DNA of 46,207 bases from Candidatus Poseidoniaceae archaeon (lineage in GTDB: Archaea > Thermoplasmatota > Poseidoniia > Poseidoniales > Poseidoniaceae), in NCBI GenBank assembly GCA_030750665.1, contig JASMHR010000004.1:1-46207 (forward strand). Direction: 5' to 3'. The first letter of the stretch is position 1; each line of letters starts with the position of its first letter. Of this stretch, positions 19,690 through 29,483 are shown one piece after another. Under the pieces are notes generated by a model. That model saw only the letters and a list, made by a program, of their open reading frames with translations, had not been told where the DNA came from and did no database searches. A program made the position numbers and the translations under genes.

Positions 19690-21964
19690 ACATCACATCT
19701 GGCCGTGCGAAGGTGATGAAAACCTATTGCTTGGAGTCACCGAATTATTGCGTTCTAAATCACTGCTTGGAGGAAAAGAGTGGGGCGGAAGCGATGAATT
19801 ACTTCTGATCTCAGGGGGGCCATTCAGTGAATTCTCCTCAAATAGTATGCTGATGGGGCCTGCAAATATCAGGGTCATCGCTAGACAACCTGAGAAGAAA
19901 TTCCTTCCCCCTAGGGATGATGACCCATCCCCACTACAGGGAGAAATTCCACTTGGGCCACCTCCACCAGCACTACAACTGGATATTCAAGAATGGAATG
20001 GAAAAACATGGGCCACTATTGCATATCATATGGGAACTGACCTAGCTGAATCATTGAGAACGTTGAACTCCTTGCAACCTGAATTAAGTGGCCATGAAAC
20101 ACCTGTTAAACCAGGCTCTTGGGTTGGAGGGTTAGCATATGAACTGGTTCAATGGACACAACCTTGGAGGCTCTTTCATCCACCAAAAGAAGGTGAGATT
20201 CTGATGATACTATATCGCGCTGATCGGTGGTTGATTCAAGATAGGAGTAGTTCAACACTCCATCTCGTCGCTGAAACAAATGATGAATGGGCAAATGAGG
20301 TGGAGGAACTTCTCTCAAGTCTCTCTGTTCCATTGAATGTTGAATGCCAAATACCTGAAATGGATGCGATGATGAATACTGAATCGTCTAGTCATGATGC
20401 ACAACAACATTCTGATATTGTGAAGTGTGTGAAGAATTCGATTGAAGATGGAGAATTATATCAATTGAATTTCGGCCGACGTTGGTTTGGAGATCTTGCC
20501 GAACATCCATGGTTCACGATGATGAGATTGGCTGAAAAAAATCCTGCTCCAATGTCAACTTGGCTTCTTGCGGAAGACCTCGGTCTTGCTCTTTGCTCAT
20601 GTTCCCCAGAGTTGCTGCTAGCCAGTGATAATAGAATCGTCAGGACACGACCAATCAAAGGAACTCGTCCAAGAGGCGGAGATATTCTAGAGGATGAAGC
20701 ACTACGCAATGAATTGCTTGATTGTCAAAAAGAATTGGCAGAACATCGGATGCTGGTTGACCTTGAGCGGAATGATATCGGTATGGTCAGCAAACCTGGT
20801 TCGGTAAAGCAGAGCCGTTTTCAGATTGAGGCATATTCTCAGGTTCAACATCTGGTCAGCGAAGTGAGAGGAGAACTCGAAGATCAAGAAGATGTGTGGA
20901 GCGTACTGCAAGCCATGTTCCCAGGGGGTAGTATTACAGGTTGTCCGAAGACAGTTACTATTGCGTCCATAGATGAGTTAGAAGAACAGCCAAGATCATT
21001 CTGGACAGGCTCTATCGGCGTGGTTGACCCAAGAACCGGATACTCGATGTGGAATATTCTCATCCGCACCTTGGAAGGTAAATTGCTGAACGAACAATGG
21101 ACAGCCACAGTACAAGCTGGCGGTGGGTTAGTGATGGATTCTGTACCAGCACTAGAGGTGGAGGAGGCTGAATGGAAGGCACAAGCCTTGCGCAAAGCAG
21201 CTGGTTGGATTGCTCAAGACGAAGACCCATTGGTTTCCGCAACCCATTCCATTCATCCCTTGGAGGTCAGAGGGAAGCCACATGCTTCGCGTTCAACTAT
21301 GGGTTCGATTCAATATTGGGATAATGATGAAATTGTTCCTAGTAAGGGTTCTCGAATTCTATTTATCGATAATCTGGATTCGTTTTCGTGGAACATCATG
21401 CACGCCTTCTGTGAATTAGGAGCTAATGTGAAATATTGCCATGGTAGATTGGATGGCGTTGATAGGATTGAGGAGATTATTGCGCGTTCAAACCCGTCGC
21501 ATATTGTAATAGGACCAGGACCGGGAAAGCCTCAACAGAGTCCAATCAGCATGGAAATAGCAAGAAGAGCACTCCTTGGAGAGACAGTCCCCCTACTCGG
21601 AATCTGTCTCGGCCATCAAGCAATAGGAATGGCTGCTGGGTTGACTTTGATTCATTGTCCAAGTGGAGCGGTTCATGGAAGAAGTGTTGACATTCACCAC
21701 GATTCCACCAATCTATTCAGTGGATTCTCCACACCCATGAATATGGCGAGATACAACAGCCTGATTGTGGTTGGAGATGAAGTATCAACAATGAACATAA
21801 CCGCATGGGATCAGAATGGGAACATCATGGCACTCAGTCACCCTCAATTTCCAGTTCATGGCATCCAGTTCCACCCTGAATCCTGTGCTTCGATTCTCGG
21901 TATGGAATTGTTGTCCACATTCCTTTCATCGCCAACTGGGCTTCAGCAAAAGACGAATGCTTGA
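19682..21964 (+). CDS. pabBA: Aminodeoxychorismate synthase, component I fused to glutamine amidotransferase (PabB-PabA)
   Basis: RTRPIKGTRPRG, EHRMLVDLERNDIGMVS, MFPGGSITGCPKTVTIASIDELE; C-terminal IDNLDSFSWNIMHAF, IGPGPGKPQQS, LLGICLGHQAIG, GIQFHPES. Confidence 0.93.
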   Translation: MSRHHIWPCEGDENLLLGVTELLRSKSLLGGKEWGGSDELLLISGGPFSEFSSNSMLMGPANIRVIARQPEKKFLPPRDDDPSPLQGEIPLGPPPPALQLDIQEWNGKTWATIAYHMGTDLAESLRTLNSLQPELSGHETPVKPGSWVGGLAYELVQWTQPWRLFHPPKEGEILMILYRADRWLIQDRSSSTLHLVAETNDEWANEVEELLSSLSVPLNVECQIPEMDAMMNTESSSHDAQQHSDIVKCVKNSIEDGELYQLNFGRRWFGDLAEHPWFTMMRLAEKNPAPMSTWLLAEDLGLALCSCSPELLLASDNRIVRTRPIKGTRPRGGDILEDEALRNELLDCQKELAEHRMLVDLERNDIGMVSKPGSVKQSRFQIEAYSQVQHLVSEVRGELEDQEDVWSVLQAMFPGGSITGCPKTVTIASIDELEEQPRSFWTGSIGVVDPRTGYSMWNILIRTLEGKLLNEQWTATVQAGGGLVMDSVPALEVEEAEWKAQALRKAAGWIAQDEDPLVSATHSIHPLEVRGKPHASRSTMGSIQYWDNDEIVPSKGSRILFIDNLDSFSWNIMHAFCELGANVKYCHGRLDGVDRIEEIIARSNPSHIVIGPGPGKPQQSPISMEIARRALLGETVPLLGICLGHQAIGMAAGLTLIHCPSGAVHGRSVDIHHDSTNLFSGFSTPMNMARYNSLIVVGDEVSTMNITAWDQNGNIMALSHPQFPVHGIQFHPESCASILGMELLSTFLSSPTGLQQKTNA

Positions 21965-22048
21965 ATTGTTTCGACGGAGATGATTCACTTGATTGCGCGA
22001 CGCGATGTTGAAGAACGGGTTCACTGTCGAAGGGGTTGAGGAAGCCGG

Positions 22049-22429
22049 ATGCCCACTTGCAGATCCTGCCATGGCACTTATCCACGCGAGTACTTCATCC
22101 ATGGAAATGGACCTCGAAAGGATATCTGTCAACGCTGTGGCGTGGAGAAAGGAATGATTGAACAATCGGAGGCAACAATGATTTTTGATTCCAGTCTTGC
22201 GAACTCACGATTGACTCTGCTTTCCAGAAGAATGTCGATATGGTTGTGGATAATGGCGGTATGGATATTCTGGTTCGCCTTGTTCTCCAACATCTCGATT
22301 TGGATATCATTGCCCGTTTTGACCGTGCTCACCATTGCAATGTTGATTTATCATCTGTCTGGCAGAGCAAAATATTCTGCAATGCTATCAAGATTGACAC
22401 CTGAACATGAGCGCCCCCCCGGCCACTGA
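22049..22429 (+). CDS. Zinc-ribbon membrane protein
   Basis: CRSCHGTYPREYFIHGNGPRKDICQRCG (CxxC...CxxC) followed by two hydrophobic segments. Confidence 0.65.
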   Translation: MPTCRSCHGTYPREYFIHGNGPRKDICQRCGVEKGMIEQSEATMIFDSSLANSRLTLLSRRMSIWLWIMAVWIFWFALFSNISIWISLPVLTVLTIAMLIYHLSGRAKYSAMLSRLTPEHERPPGH

Positions 22430-22434
22430 TCATG

Positions 22435-23739
22435 TCAAGTCTTGGCGTGAATCTTGATGACATCACCATCTGACAATTCATGCTCTGCCCCGATAACTCT
22501 CTTGCTCTTGCCATCGATTGCTTTGATGAATCCATCTCCAAGGTCGCTATGAACCGCATATGCAAGTTCCTTTACGGTTGAATCATCTGGTACGACAAGT
22601 GCATCAGGTAGGATTCTGCCGTCGCCATCTGTCCAATGTGTTTCGTCTTGAACTGGATATGTAACGATATGAGCGAGGGATTCATGAAGAACCCGTGATA
22701 TCAATATTGAGACACCAGTTCCGCCAAATCCATCCATTGTCACCTTCATCTTTTCAAGTGCTTCAATCTGAACTGACTTGAGGCGCTGTTGTCCTTGTTC
22801 AGTAAACTCGAAATCAATTTCTCCGGGCCCATATTCAATGAAACCCATGGTGGCGGCTCTTCGTAATCCTAATTCTGCATCAGCCATTGTTGGCATCAAT
22901 ATCGCCCCCTCCTCCGCAAGTCTACTTTGCAGAACCTTCCATGATTCGCCTGGAGCAAGTTCGGCCTTGTTAGCAGCCACGTGAATTGGAAACATAGCGC
23001 GACGAAGTTGCTTTGCGAGGGCTCTTTTCAAACCAATACCCCAATCCCATGGCTGATCACTTGCATCTTCATTCTCTCGGAATGCTTCTAATGCAAATTT
23101 CACCTGCTGCGATGTGGCTCCCAACCCACTGAGTTTCTCATGCAGAAATGTGACCATTCCCTTATCACCTTCAGCCTGCGTTCTTCGGGCTCCTCTCAAC
23201 CAACCATCTGCGATGATCCCATGAATCCAAGCACTCAATTCCTCAACCAGAAACTCGTGTTCTTCCATTATCGAATCCTGACATGCTTGAAGATCTTCGT
23301 TGACCCCGATAGGGTTGCCCTCGATATCTGTGGTTCCAGCAGCATCGACCACCTGAATCAAAGCATCACAACGAGCGAGGTCCGAAAGAAATTCATTCCC
23401 CCGCCCGCGACCACTATGAGCACCCGGAACAAGCCCTGCCACATCGACCATGAAAACTGGAACAAGGCGCTTATGAGCAATACATGAACCTGTACGTGGT
23501 TGACATATGCTGCCTTTTCTCTCATCGATTTCTAAAACTGGTTCCAAGCGACCTTCCGCCTCTTTGGTTATTCTCAAATCGCTACATGGACAGGGTAGTG
23601 GGGCAGGCAGAAATGCAACTCCAACATTCGGCTCGATGGTACAGAATGGGTAATTGGCGATTGCCACTTTCGATTGAGTAGCCGCAGAGAAGAATGTCGA
23701 TTTGCCCACATTGGGCTTACCCACCAATCCGATACGCAT
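22435..23739 (-). CDS. Archaeal Obg/YchF-like GTPase with C-terminal TGS-like domain
   Basis: MRIGLVGKPNVGKSTFFSAATQ, ANYPFCTIEPNVGV, VDVAGLVPGAHSGRGRGNEFLSDLARCDALIQVVD, C-terminal ELSDGDVIKIHAKT. Confidence 0.93.
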   Translation of the reverse strand: MRIGLVGKPNVGKSTFFSAATQSKVAIANYPFCTIEPNVGVAFLPAPLPCPCSDLRITKEAEGRLEPVLEIDERKGSICQPRTGSCIAHKRLVPVFMVDVAGLVPGAHSGRGRGNEFLSDLARCDALIQVVDAAGTTDIEGNPIGVNEDLQACQDSIMEEHEFLVEELSAWIHGIIADGWLRGARRTQAEGDKGMVTFLHEKLSGLGATSQQVKFALEAFRENEDASDQPWDWGIGLKRALAKQLRRAMFPIHVAANKAELAPGESWKVLQSRLAEEGAILMPTMADAELGLRRAATMGFIEYGPGEIDFEFTEQGQQRLKSVQIEALEKMKVTMDGFGGTGVSILISRVLHESLAHIVTYPVQDETHWTDGDGRILPDALVVPDDSTVKELAYAVHSDLGDGFIKAIDGKSKRVIGAEHELSDGDVIKIHAKT

Positions 23740-23833
23740 TGAATCAGCCTCATTCCTTCACAAGAGCCACTGAACTTAGTTGCGTCTATGGTGGGGTTCA
23801 GGTATTCCTGTACTCAGAACAGGTGATTCTCGG

Positions 23834-25984
23834 CTAGAGTAAGCGTGCGATGATGTCACTCTTGGTGCCACTTGATGAAACACCTCGCTCGTCAGCCAGA
23901 GAAACCAGTTCCGCCTTCTTCATCTTGTTGAGTTCTCCTCCGTCGAGCGATTCTGAGGTTTCTTCCCCACCATCGTTGCTGAATTCCTTGGAAAGTGAAT
24001 TCATTATCTTCAGCATGTGGATATCCAATTCAGGGATGTTGACCTTTCCATCACCATCGAGATCCATTGCTGATACCATCTTCTCAACATCCCATGGAGG
24101 CAGGTCAGCGATATCAAGAGAGGCCAAGCCTTCTCGTATCTCGAATGGGGAAATTAGTCCATCACTATTTAGATCCATCTTCATGAATAAATCGATAGTG
24201 GTCGTTCCAGTTTCATGCAACCAGCGAGCAAGGTCTACAAGTTCTGACTGGAAGGAAGAAAGTGGGTCGACTGGGGCCGCCTCAGGTACTGGCATTACCA
24301 CGCCATCATCTGTATGAAGTGCTGCTGATACTCCGACATCTGTAGAACTCGGCTCTTCAGTTTCTTCTTCAGGGGCTGAAACTACGATTTCTGTGTCGAC
24401 TCCAACTCCTCTGGAAACGAGGTTCCTGATACTGGTGGTTCCAGAATGTAAGTGGAAGGAGTCCATGCCTACGCTGGCTGGTGCCTCATCCTCCTCTACC
24501 TCATCGGAGAATAGAGTCGCAACCATATTGATAGAACCGATGAAGGTAGCGATAACAACACCGTAGAATAAAGCAGCAGAAGTAAGATAGTAACCGCCTA
24601 GATGACTACTGGCATCTTCAACACCAGCATCACTCAGGGTATTGGAAGCGAAATTCGCCATCAATAGAGCCACAGTGGAGCCAATACCACCCAACAACAT
24701 CAACCAGAAAGCCCATCGAGCCTTGGAAAGACTGGATAGCCGACGGCCGACAACTTCTGGAAACAGGCTGCCCCAGATAGCCAAGGCGACCAAGCCGCCA
24801 ACGGTCCACAATATTCCATGATCAACTGTACTCTGAACACCGCCCATATTGTGCGAACCATTCAGAGCATCGAGAGCGGAAAAGAACCCAAATAGCGCAA
24901 AAATTGGCAGCAGAAGAGTTGCACTTGCTGATGTAACACCACCTGGATTTGCAACAACCATTTCCCAACGTCCCTGCATTGTGGATATCAGATTTGAAGA
25001 AGCTGCCAGCAGAGGAATCAATCCAACCACTGTCAATACCGCAGTGAATGTCAGCATTACATCTCCTGAAACCGCAGTTTCCGACATCCCTAGTACTGGA
25101 ACACTGGCGAAGACAAGTGAATAGGAAATCAAAGTCAAGGAACGACTCCATATTGGTGCACCACTGACTTTAGGAATCACGTGATATAGAACTGCCAAGA
25201 ACATCGCTAGAGGGAACCAGCCAAACACTACTCTGTCAGCAAACCAAGCGAGGTCTGCAAGTTCCATCTCTGAAGCAAGGTCGCCGCTGATGAGCAGATT
25301 GCATGTGCGGATCAACAAGGCCCAAAACATCGATAGATGAGCCATGATGATGAACCATGATGAAACCTGAATCGGGGAATCTCCTCTTCCACCAAGAGCA
25401 AGTAAATGGTTGAGGAGCAAAGCACCTATCATACCGGCATATGCCAGTTCAATCACTGCATGGAACATATCAGTGAAATCGATGAACATTGGAAGTATCA
25501 TCGAAGCCAAAGTCAGTCCGAACCAACCAAATGCTACCAGAGAAGCATTCGCCTCACTACCTAATCCCCCACCATTAGCACGGGCATTGATATGAAGACC
25601 TGCTCCAATCAAAGTCATACCAAGGAAACCCCAGATGAGGCTTTGTTCTGCCAATCTGTCCATAACAGCAGCGTCATAACTCCATCCAATACCGGATAAC
25701 GAGTCAAGGGCCTTGGCATCATAACTAAGCCAAATTGAAAGGAATGTCACTGTAGAAGCGATAGTTGCCCATATCGCTCCAAACAATAACCAATTCTTGG
25801 CTCCGGCCCCTTTCTCTTTGGAGAACATATCGATTACTCCAGCAGGGGCCTTATCCAACAGGAATACTGATAATTGGCGCAATGGGCGACGCAACTCTCC
25901 TAATCCGTTGTTTGCCCAATGGGCAGTCAACAGCATCGCTAATATCAGCAAAATAAGTTCAGGAAGTAGAATTGAAAACATCAT
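23834..25984 (-). CDS. Heme-copper oxidase subunit I-like polytopic membrane protein, apparently ligand-degenerate, with C-terminal EF-hand pair and SAP-like motif
   Basis: About 12 hydrophobic helices; VLYHVIPKVSGAPIWSRSL and STVDHGILWTVGGLVALAIWGSLFPEVVGRRL resemble HCO subunit I segments; EF loops DLNSDGLISPFE and DLDGDGKVNIPE; tail LNKMKKAELVSLADERGVSSSGTKSDIIARLL. Confidence 0.65.
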   Translation of the reverse strand: MMFSILLPELILLILAMLLTAHWANNGLGELRRPLRQLSVFLLDKAPAGVIDMFSKEKGAGAKNWLLFGAIWATIASTVTFLSIWLSYDAKALDSLSGIGWSYDAAVMDRLAEQSLIWGFLGMTLIGAGLHINARANGGGLGSEANASLVAFGWFGLTLASMILPMFIDFTDMFHAVIELAYAGMIGALLLNHLLALGGRGDSPIQVSSWFIIMAHLSMFWALLIRTCNLLISGDLASEMELADLAWFADRVVFGWFPLAMFLAVLYHVIPKVSGAPIWSRSLTLISYSLVFASVPVLGMSETAVSGDVMLTFTAVLTVVGLIPLLAASSNLISTMQGRWEMVVANPGGVTSASATLLLPIFALFGFFSALDALNGSHNMGGVQSTVDHGILWTVGGLVALAIWGSLFPEVVGRRLSSLSKARWAFWLMLLGGIGSTVALLMANFASNTLSDAGVEDASSHLGGYYLTSAALFYGVVIATFIGSINMVATLFSDEVEEDEAPASVGMDSFHLHSGTTSIRNLVSRGVGVDTEIVVSAPEEETEEPSSTDVGVSAALHTDDGVVMPVPEAAPVDPLSSFQSELVDLARWLHETGTTTIDLFMKMDLNSDGLISPFEIREGLASLDIADLPPWDVEKMVSAMDLDGDGKVNIPELDIHMLKIMNSLSKEFSNDGGEETSESLDGGELNKMKKAELVSLADERGVSSSGTKSDIIARLL

Positions 25985-25990
25985 ATCACC

Positions 25991-26263
25991 TCAGTCCCGG
26001 AAAACCTCTCCTAATAGATTCAAGACCAGAAAGGCAAACCCAAGAATGATTCCTATGAGATAATACCAGATTCCACTCGACCCCAATGCATCGAAAAGAG
26101 GTATCATCTCAGAAAGAAGCGGGAAGCCATCCCATCCGAAAATTACTGAAAACATTCCGACTAAACCAAGCACTCCAAGGCCTAGTAATGCCATCACAAT
26201 TCGACTCGCCTCTGGCTCAGCAATGCCTTGTGTCACTTCGGGTAGATTTTCGGCGGCAGTCAT
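25991..26263 (-). CDS. Small two-TM membrane protein, probably co-transcribed with the downstream HCO-like gene
   Basis: 90 aa, two hydrophobic helices, 6-bp gap to the downstream gene. Confidence 0.6.
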   Translation of the reverse strand: MTAAENLPEVTQGIAEPEASRIVMALLGLGVLGLVGMFSVIFGWDGFPLLSEMIPLFDALGSSGIWYYLIGIILGFAFLVLNLLGEVFRD

Positions 26264-26274
26264 TCAATCAACTC

Positions 26275-26293
26275 TGACCCCATAGGGGTCAGT
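26275..26293. promoter_or_regulatory. Perfect inverted repeat CTGACCCC-ATA-GGGGTCAG
   Basis: 8-bp arms, 3-nt loop, 12 bp upstream of the start codon of the 25991..26263 gene. Confidence 0.75.
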
Positions 26294-26367
26294 CCGTCCA
26301 CCTGCGGGCCGATGATAAACATTGACCAACTCAATTCACCTTGACAACCCACTATGGCACCTTATTT

Positions 26368-27534
26368 TCATGGTGAACGCAGATTCAATAGGATATCTCC
26401 GCGCCTTGCAATTCCAGTACCAAGAACTGCTGGAAATGAGGTATCAATCTTCACCTCATTCATCCATATCCTCTTACAGTCACAATCCAATCCCTCAAAC
26501 TCCAGAAGGTCTCCGCTGACAGAATATCGCTCAATAGCTGCAACCACATGTTTGTCACAAGAGCCGCAGTTATGAGATCCTCTTACCCTTCCACCTGCTG
26601 TAGGGTGGATGATGAGTCGAGAAACTTGATCGTCGCCCCCATTAATACCCCCTTCGGGGTGAATGAGTGGATGTGCTCTTTCAATCAATGATACCAATGA
26701 CCACAACCATGGAGGGCGATATTCTCTCGCTCTGAACAGTCGATCGATAATCGTGCCTCGTTGAATATTCATTGGGTTGACAGATATCTCATCACTCTGT
26801 TCAGCAACAGCAGTTATCCATTTTACACATTGTTCCAGTGAATCGCCTTCACTCATGAATGGTGGTTTGAACATGAGATAAGTCTTGACTCTTAGACCTG
26901 CACTCTGGAGATTTGAAACGGCTCGGTTCCAGGAATTCACTGTGAATCCTTTGTTGATATGAAAACGTAGAACTTCGTCATCATATGCTTCAAGACCTAT
27001 CGCTACTGTGAAATCTGGGTTGATTGAAGCGGCCCATTCTAATTTCTCTTCATTACATTGTTCAGTTCTACTTTCAATAATCAGATGTTTTCCCATTTCA
27101 TGACATTCGCGCAACACTGTTTCTTGAAAATCAACAGGTATCTCACGGTCCTCCAATAATGAGCCTGAGGTGTATACCTTGATCATTCCCATATCCTTGA
27201 AACCGGATAACTTCTGCTTGGAGTATTCCCATTGTGCATGCAAGTCTTCACTTTCGACATCGTCTCTAGTGTCATTGAAATATCCACAGAATGTACAACC
27301 ACTGCTCCACCACCAATGACACCCTTTGGTACGAAGAATAACTGTCGCTGCAGTTGTATGTGTCCCGTCCGGCATCATCTCCGGAGTGTGATAGACTGTT
27401 GCTGGCTCAGTTGCATCCCAGGAATTTTTCTTCTCTTGAGCCCATTCTGTATTCTCGGGTGCCTTGATCATATCATGAAGACGAACTGCAGAACTGCTGT
27501 CGCCGACAAGATTCAATCTCTGAGCATCGGACAT
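26368..27534 (-). CDS. Archaeosine biosynthesis radical SAM protein (RaSEA-like)
   Basis: RTKGCHWWWSSGCTFCGYFND cluster motif with long first spacing; KVYTSGSLLEDREIP; IIESRTEQCNEEKLEW; AIGLEAYDDEVL. Confidence 0.85.
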   Translation of the reverse strand: MSDAQRLNLVGDSSSAVRLHDMIKAPENTEWAQEKKNSWDATEPATVYHTPEMMPDGTHTTAATVILRTKGCHWWWSSGCTFCGYFNDTRDDVESEDLHAQWEYSKQKLSGFKDMGMIKVYTSGSLLEDREIPVDFQETVLRECHEMGKHLIIESRTEQCNEEKLEWAASINPDFTVAIGLEAYDDEVLRFHINKGFTVNSWNRAVSNLQSAGLRVKTYLMFKPPFMSEGDSLEQCVKWITAVAEQSDEISVNPMNIQRGTIIDRLFRAREYRPPWLWSLVSLIERAHPLIHPEGGINGGDDQVSRLIIHPTAGGRVRGSHNCGSCDKHVVAAIERYSVSGDLLEFEGLDCDCKRIWMNEVKIDTSFPAVLGTGIARRGDILLNLRSP

Positions 27535-27619
27535 GACCTCACCTGATTCGCCGGCTGGACCCGCATTGATGAAAGCAACGCATACCCACGTGCTGGTGAA
27601 ATCCTATCACAGAACTGAT

Positions 27620-28483
27620 TCATTCCTCTTCGGCGGAATTGATGCTTCGGAATAAGATGGATACGGCTGCAGAAACGAATTGCCCCTTGGGATAAGATGG
27701 ATTCTTTGAATCCGCCCCAATCACCATCGGTTCATAGATTGCGGCAGGAACTCGTAAATCGACACGACTACCCACTCTTATCATTCCATATCTTTCACCC
27801 CGGCGGAGGACATCTCCTTCCCTCTTCCATGGAATGATGGTTCTAGCCAATGCACCTGATATCTGGGTTATTTCAAGCACCTCTCCATTATCGCTCTTGA
27901 ACTGGGTTCGAACCCGTTCATTGTATTCGCTTTCCTTCTTGAATGCAGGAAGAAAAGGTCCTTTTCTCCTCCCTTTACCAGTTCTATGTTCCATCTTGAT
28001 GATGGTCCCTGCTTCTGGTACTCTATTCACGTGGACATCAAGTGGAGACATGAAGACTGCAACTCTCCATACATCCTCATTTGATTCCTGGCCGACAACA
28101 ACCTTCTCCCAACGCTGTTCGGTATCAAAGGACAGGGGAGTGGATAATGGTTCAGGAAACCAATCTCCAGTCAATGAATCATTTTCACATTCTCCAGATT
28201 CAAGTTCCATTTTGGAAGGGCGGCGACCAGTTGAATGTTCTCTGACAACAAACATCACGTGACCATCGGCTGGTGAAACCAACACCCCAACATCCTTTGG
28301 AACGGGACGGTCGGGGTCGCGGAAGAAATTGGCAAGAAATGCCGAGAACATCAAACAAAGTACGCCTGTCAATGTAACAAGGTGCATGACAGGATCAACA
28401 AAGGTTGCTATCAACAAAGATGCAATGCCCATCACTGAAGACAAGACCACAGGAGTGGTGCCGCCACGGGCGAACAGCCCCAT
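27620..28483 (-). CDS. Phosphatidylserine/archaetidylserine decarboxylase
   Basis: FFRDPDRPVP, LVSPADGHV, FMSPLDVHVNRVPEAGTI, GALARTIIPW, processing-site-like RVGSRVDLRVP. Confidence 0.88.
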   Translation of the reverse strand: MGLFARGGTTPVVLSSVMGIASLLIATFVDPVMHLVTLTGVLCLMFSAFLANFFRDPDRPVPKDVGVLVSPADGHVMFVVREHSTGRRPSKMELESGECENDSLTGDWFPEPLSTPLSFDTEQRWEKVVVGQESNEDVWRVAVFMSPLDVHVNRVPEAGTIIKMEHRTGKGRRKGPFLPAFKKESEYNERVRTQFKSDNGEVLEITQISGALARTIIPWKREGDVLRRGERYGMIRVGSRVDLRVPAAIYEPMVIGADSKNPSYPKGQFVSAAVSILFRSINSAEEE

Positions 28484-28492
28484 AGGCTCACC

Positions 28493-29377
28493 TCACTCTT
28501 TCTTGTCATGGTCAGCCCATGGATCAGCGTCGTCATCCCATGTTGCTGCTTCCTTGACATCTCGAGGCTCTGCCGGTTCTTCAGGCTCTTCTTCAGGCTC
28601 CTCCTCAGGCTCCTCCTCAGACGCTTCTTCTTCGGATTCTTCTGACTCTTCAACATCGTCTTCGGTTTCTTCCTCAGATACTTCATCTTCCTCTACTTCT
28701 TCAGGCTCTTCAGCCTCTTCTTCAGATGATTGAGACGTATCAACTGCCTCCGCCTCTTCAAGTGTCATCTCCGCAGCTCGTGCTTCGATAAGGTCATCCA
28801 TTCGGTCGGTGATTGCCCTCTGCATATGCTGACTCTGCCTTTCGGTTTCAACCGCCCTCTCTATCATTTCGTATCGGGCTTTAATCGCCTTGTTCAAATC
28901 CTCAAACAATGCCATGTGATCAACATACCAATCATCTCTGGCCTTCATCTCAGTCACTGCCAGTTTCAAATCATTATCCAATTCCTCTGCAATACCGAAG
29001 ACCTTGCCTAATCGATCCTTCTCACGACTGTACTTCTCTTCCATCTTCTGAAGTTCAGGTTCAAGGAAATCGACTTGTTTGGTGGACTTAGCAGCTTTCA
29101 ACTCAAGGTCACGGATACGATTATCCTTCTCAGAAAGTAATGATTCGAGACTTTCTTTCTCAATCTCCCTCTCGACAATCTCCTTCTCAAGTACCTCGAT
29201 CTCAGCCTTCATGTTCACGAGTTCTTTCTCTTGGGCTTCGTACGCATCGTACAATTTCAGAAGCCTTTCAGTCTCTTCTCCCAATCTGTCTTCCAAGTCG
29301 CCTACGCGAACGACTGGGGTCTTCACACTGTCTTCGTCATCTCCCGACATGGATAGCACCGGAGGCTGAGCCTCCAA
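28493..29377 (-). CDS. Coiled-coil protein with Glu-rich low-complexity C-terminal region
   Basis: Long heptad-like region EEKEILEKEIVEREIEKESLESLLSEKDNRIRDLE-type; C-terminal EEEAEEPEEVEEDEVSEEETEDD...EEEPEEEPEEEPEEPAEP. Confidence 0.75.
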   Translation of the reverse strand: MEAQPPVLSMSGDDEDSVKTPVVRVGDLEDRLGEETERLLKLYDAYEAQEKELVNMKAEIEVLEKEIVEREIEKESLESLLSEKDNRIRDLELKAAKSTKQVDFLEPELQKMEEKYSREKDRLGKVFGIAEELDNDLKLAVTEMKARDDWYVDHMALFEDLNKAIKARYEMIERAVETERQSQHMQRAITDRMDDLIEARAAEMTLEEAEAVDTSQSSEEEAEEPEEVEEDEVSEEETEDDVEESEESEEEASEEEPEEEPEEEPEEPAEPRDVKEAATWDDDADPWADHDKKE

Positions 29378-29483
29378 CTCGACCCACCCGCCTAGGCATT
29401 ATCAAGCCGACGCATCCTTTCTCAGTATTCAGGGAGTTGTGTCGATGGCTGAAGAGGTCCCAAAACATGGTCACCGTAGGTGT

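Noticed and set aside
28329-28733. 134-aa Ser-rich plus-strand ORF (SSGSSSGSSSDASSSDSSDSS...)
   Set aside because: Exact antisense of the Glu-rich low-complexity CDS and the PSD start; a compositional artefact.
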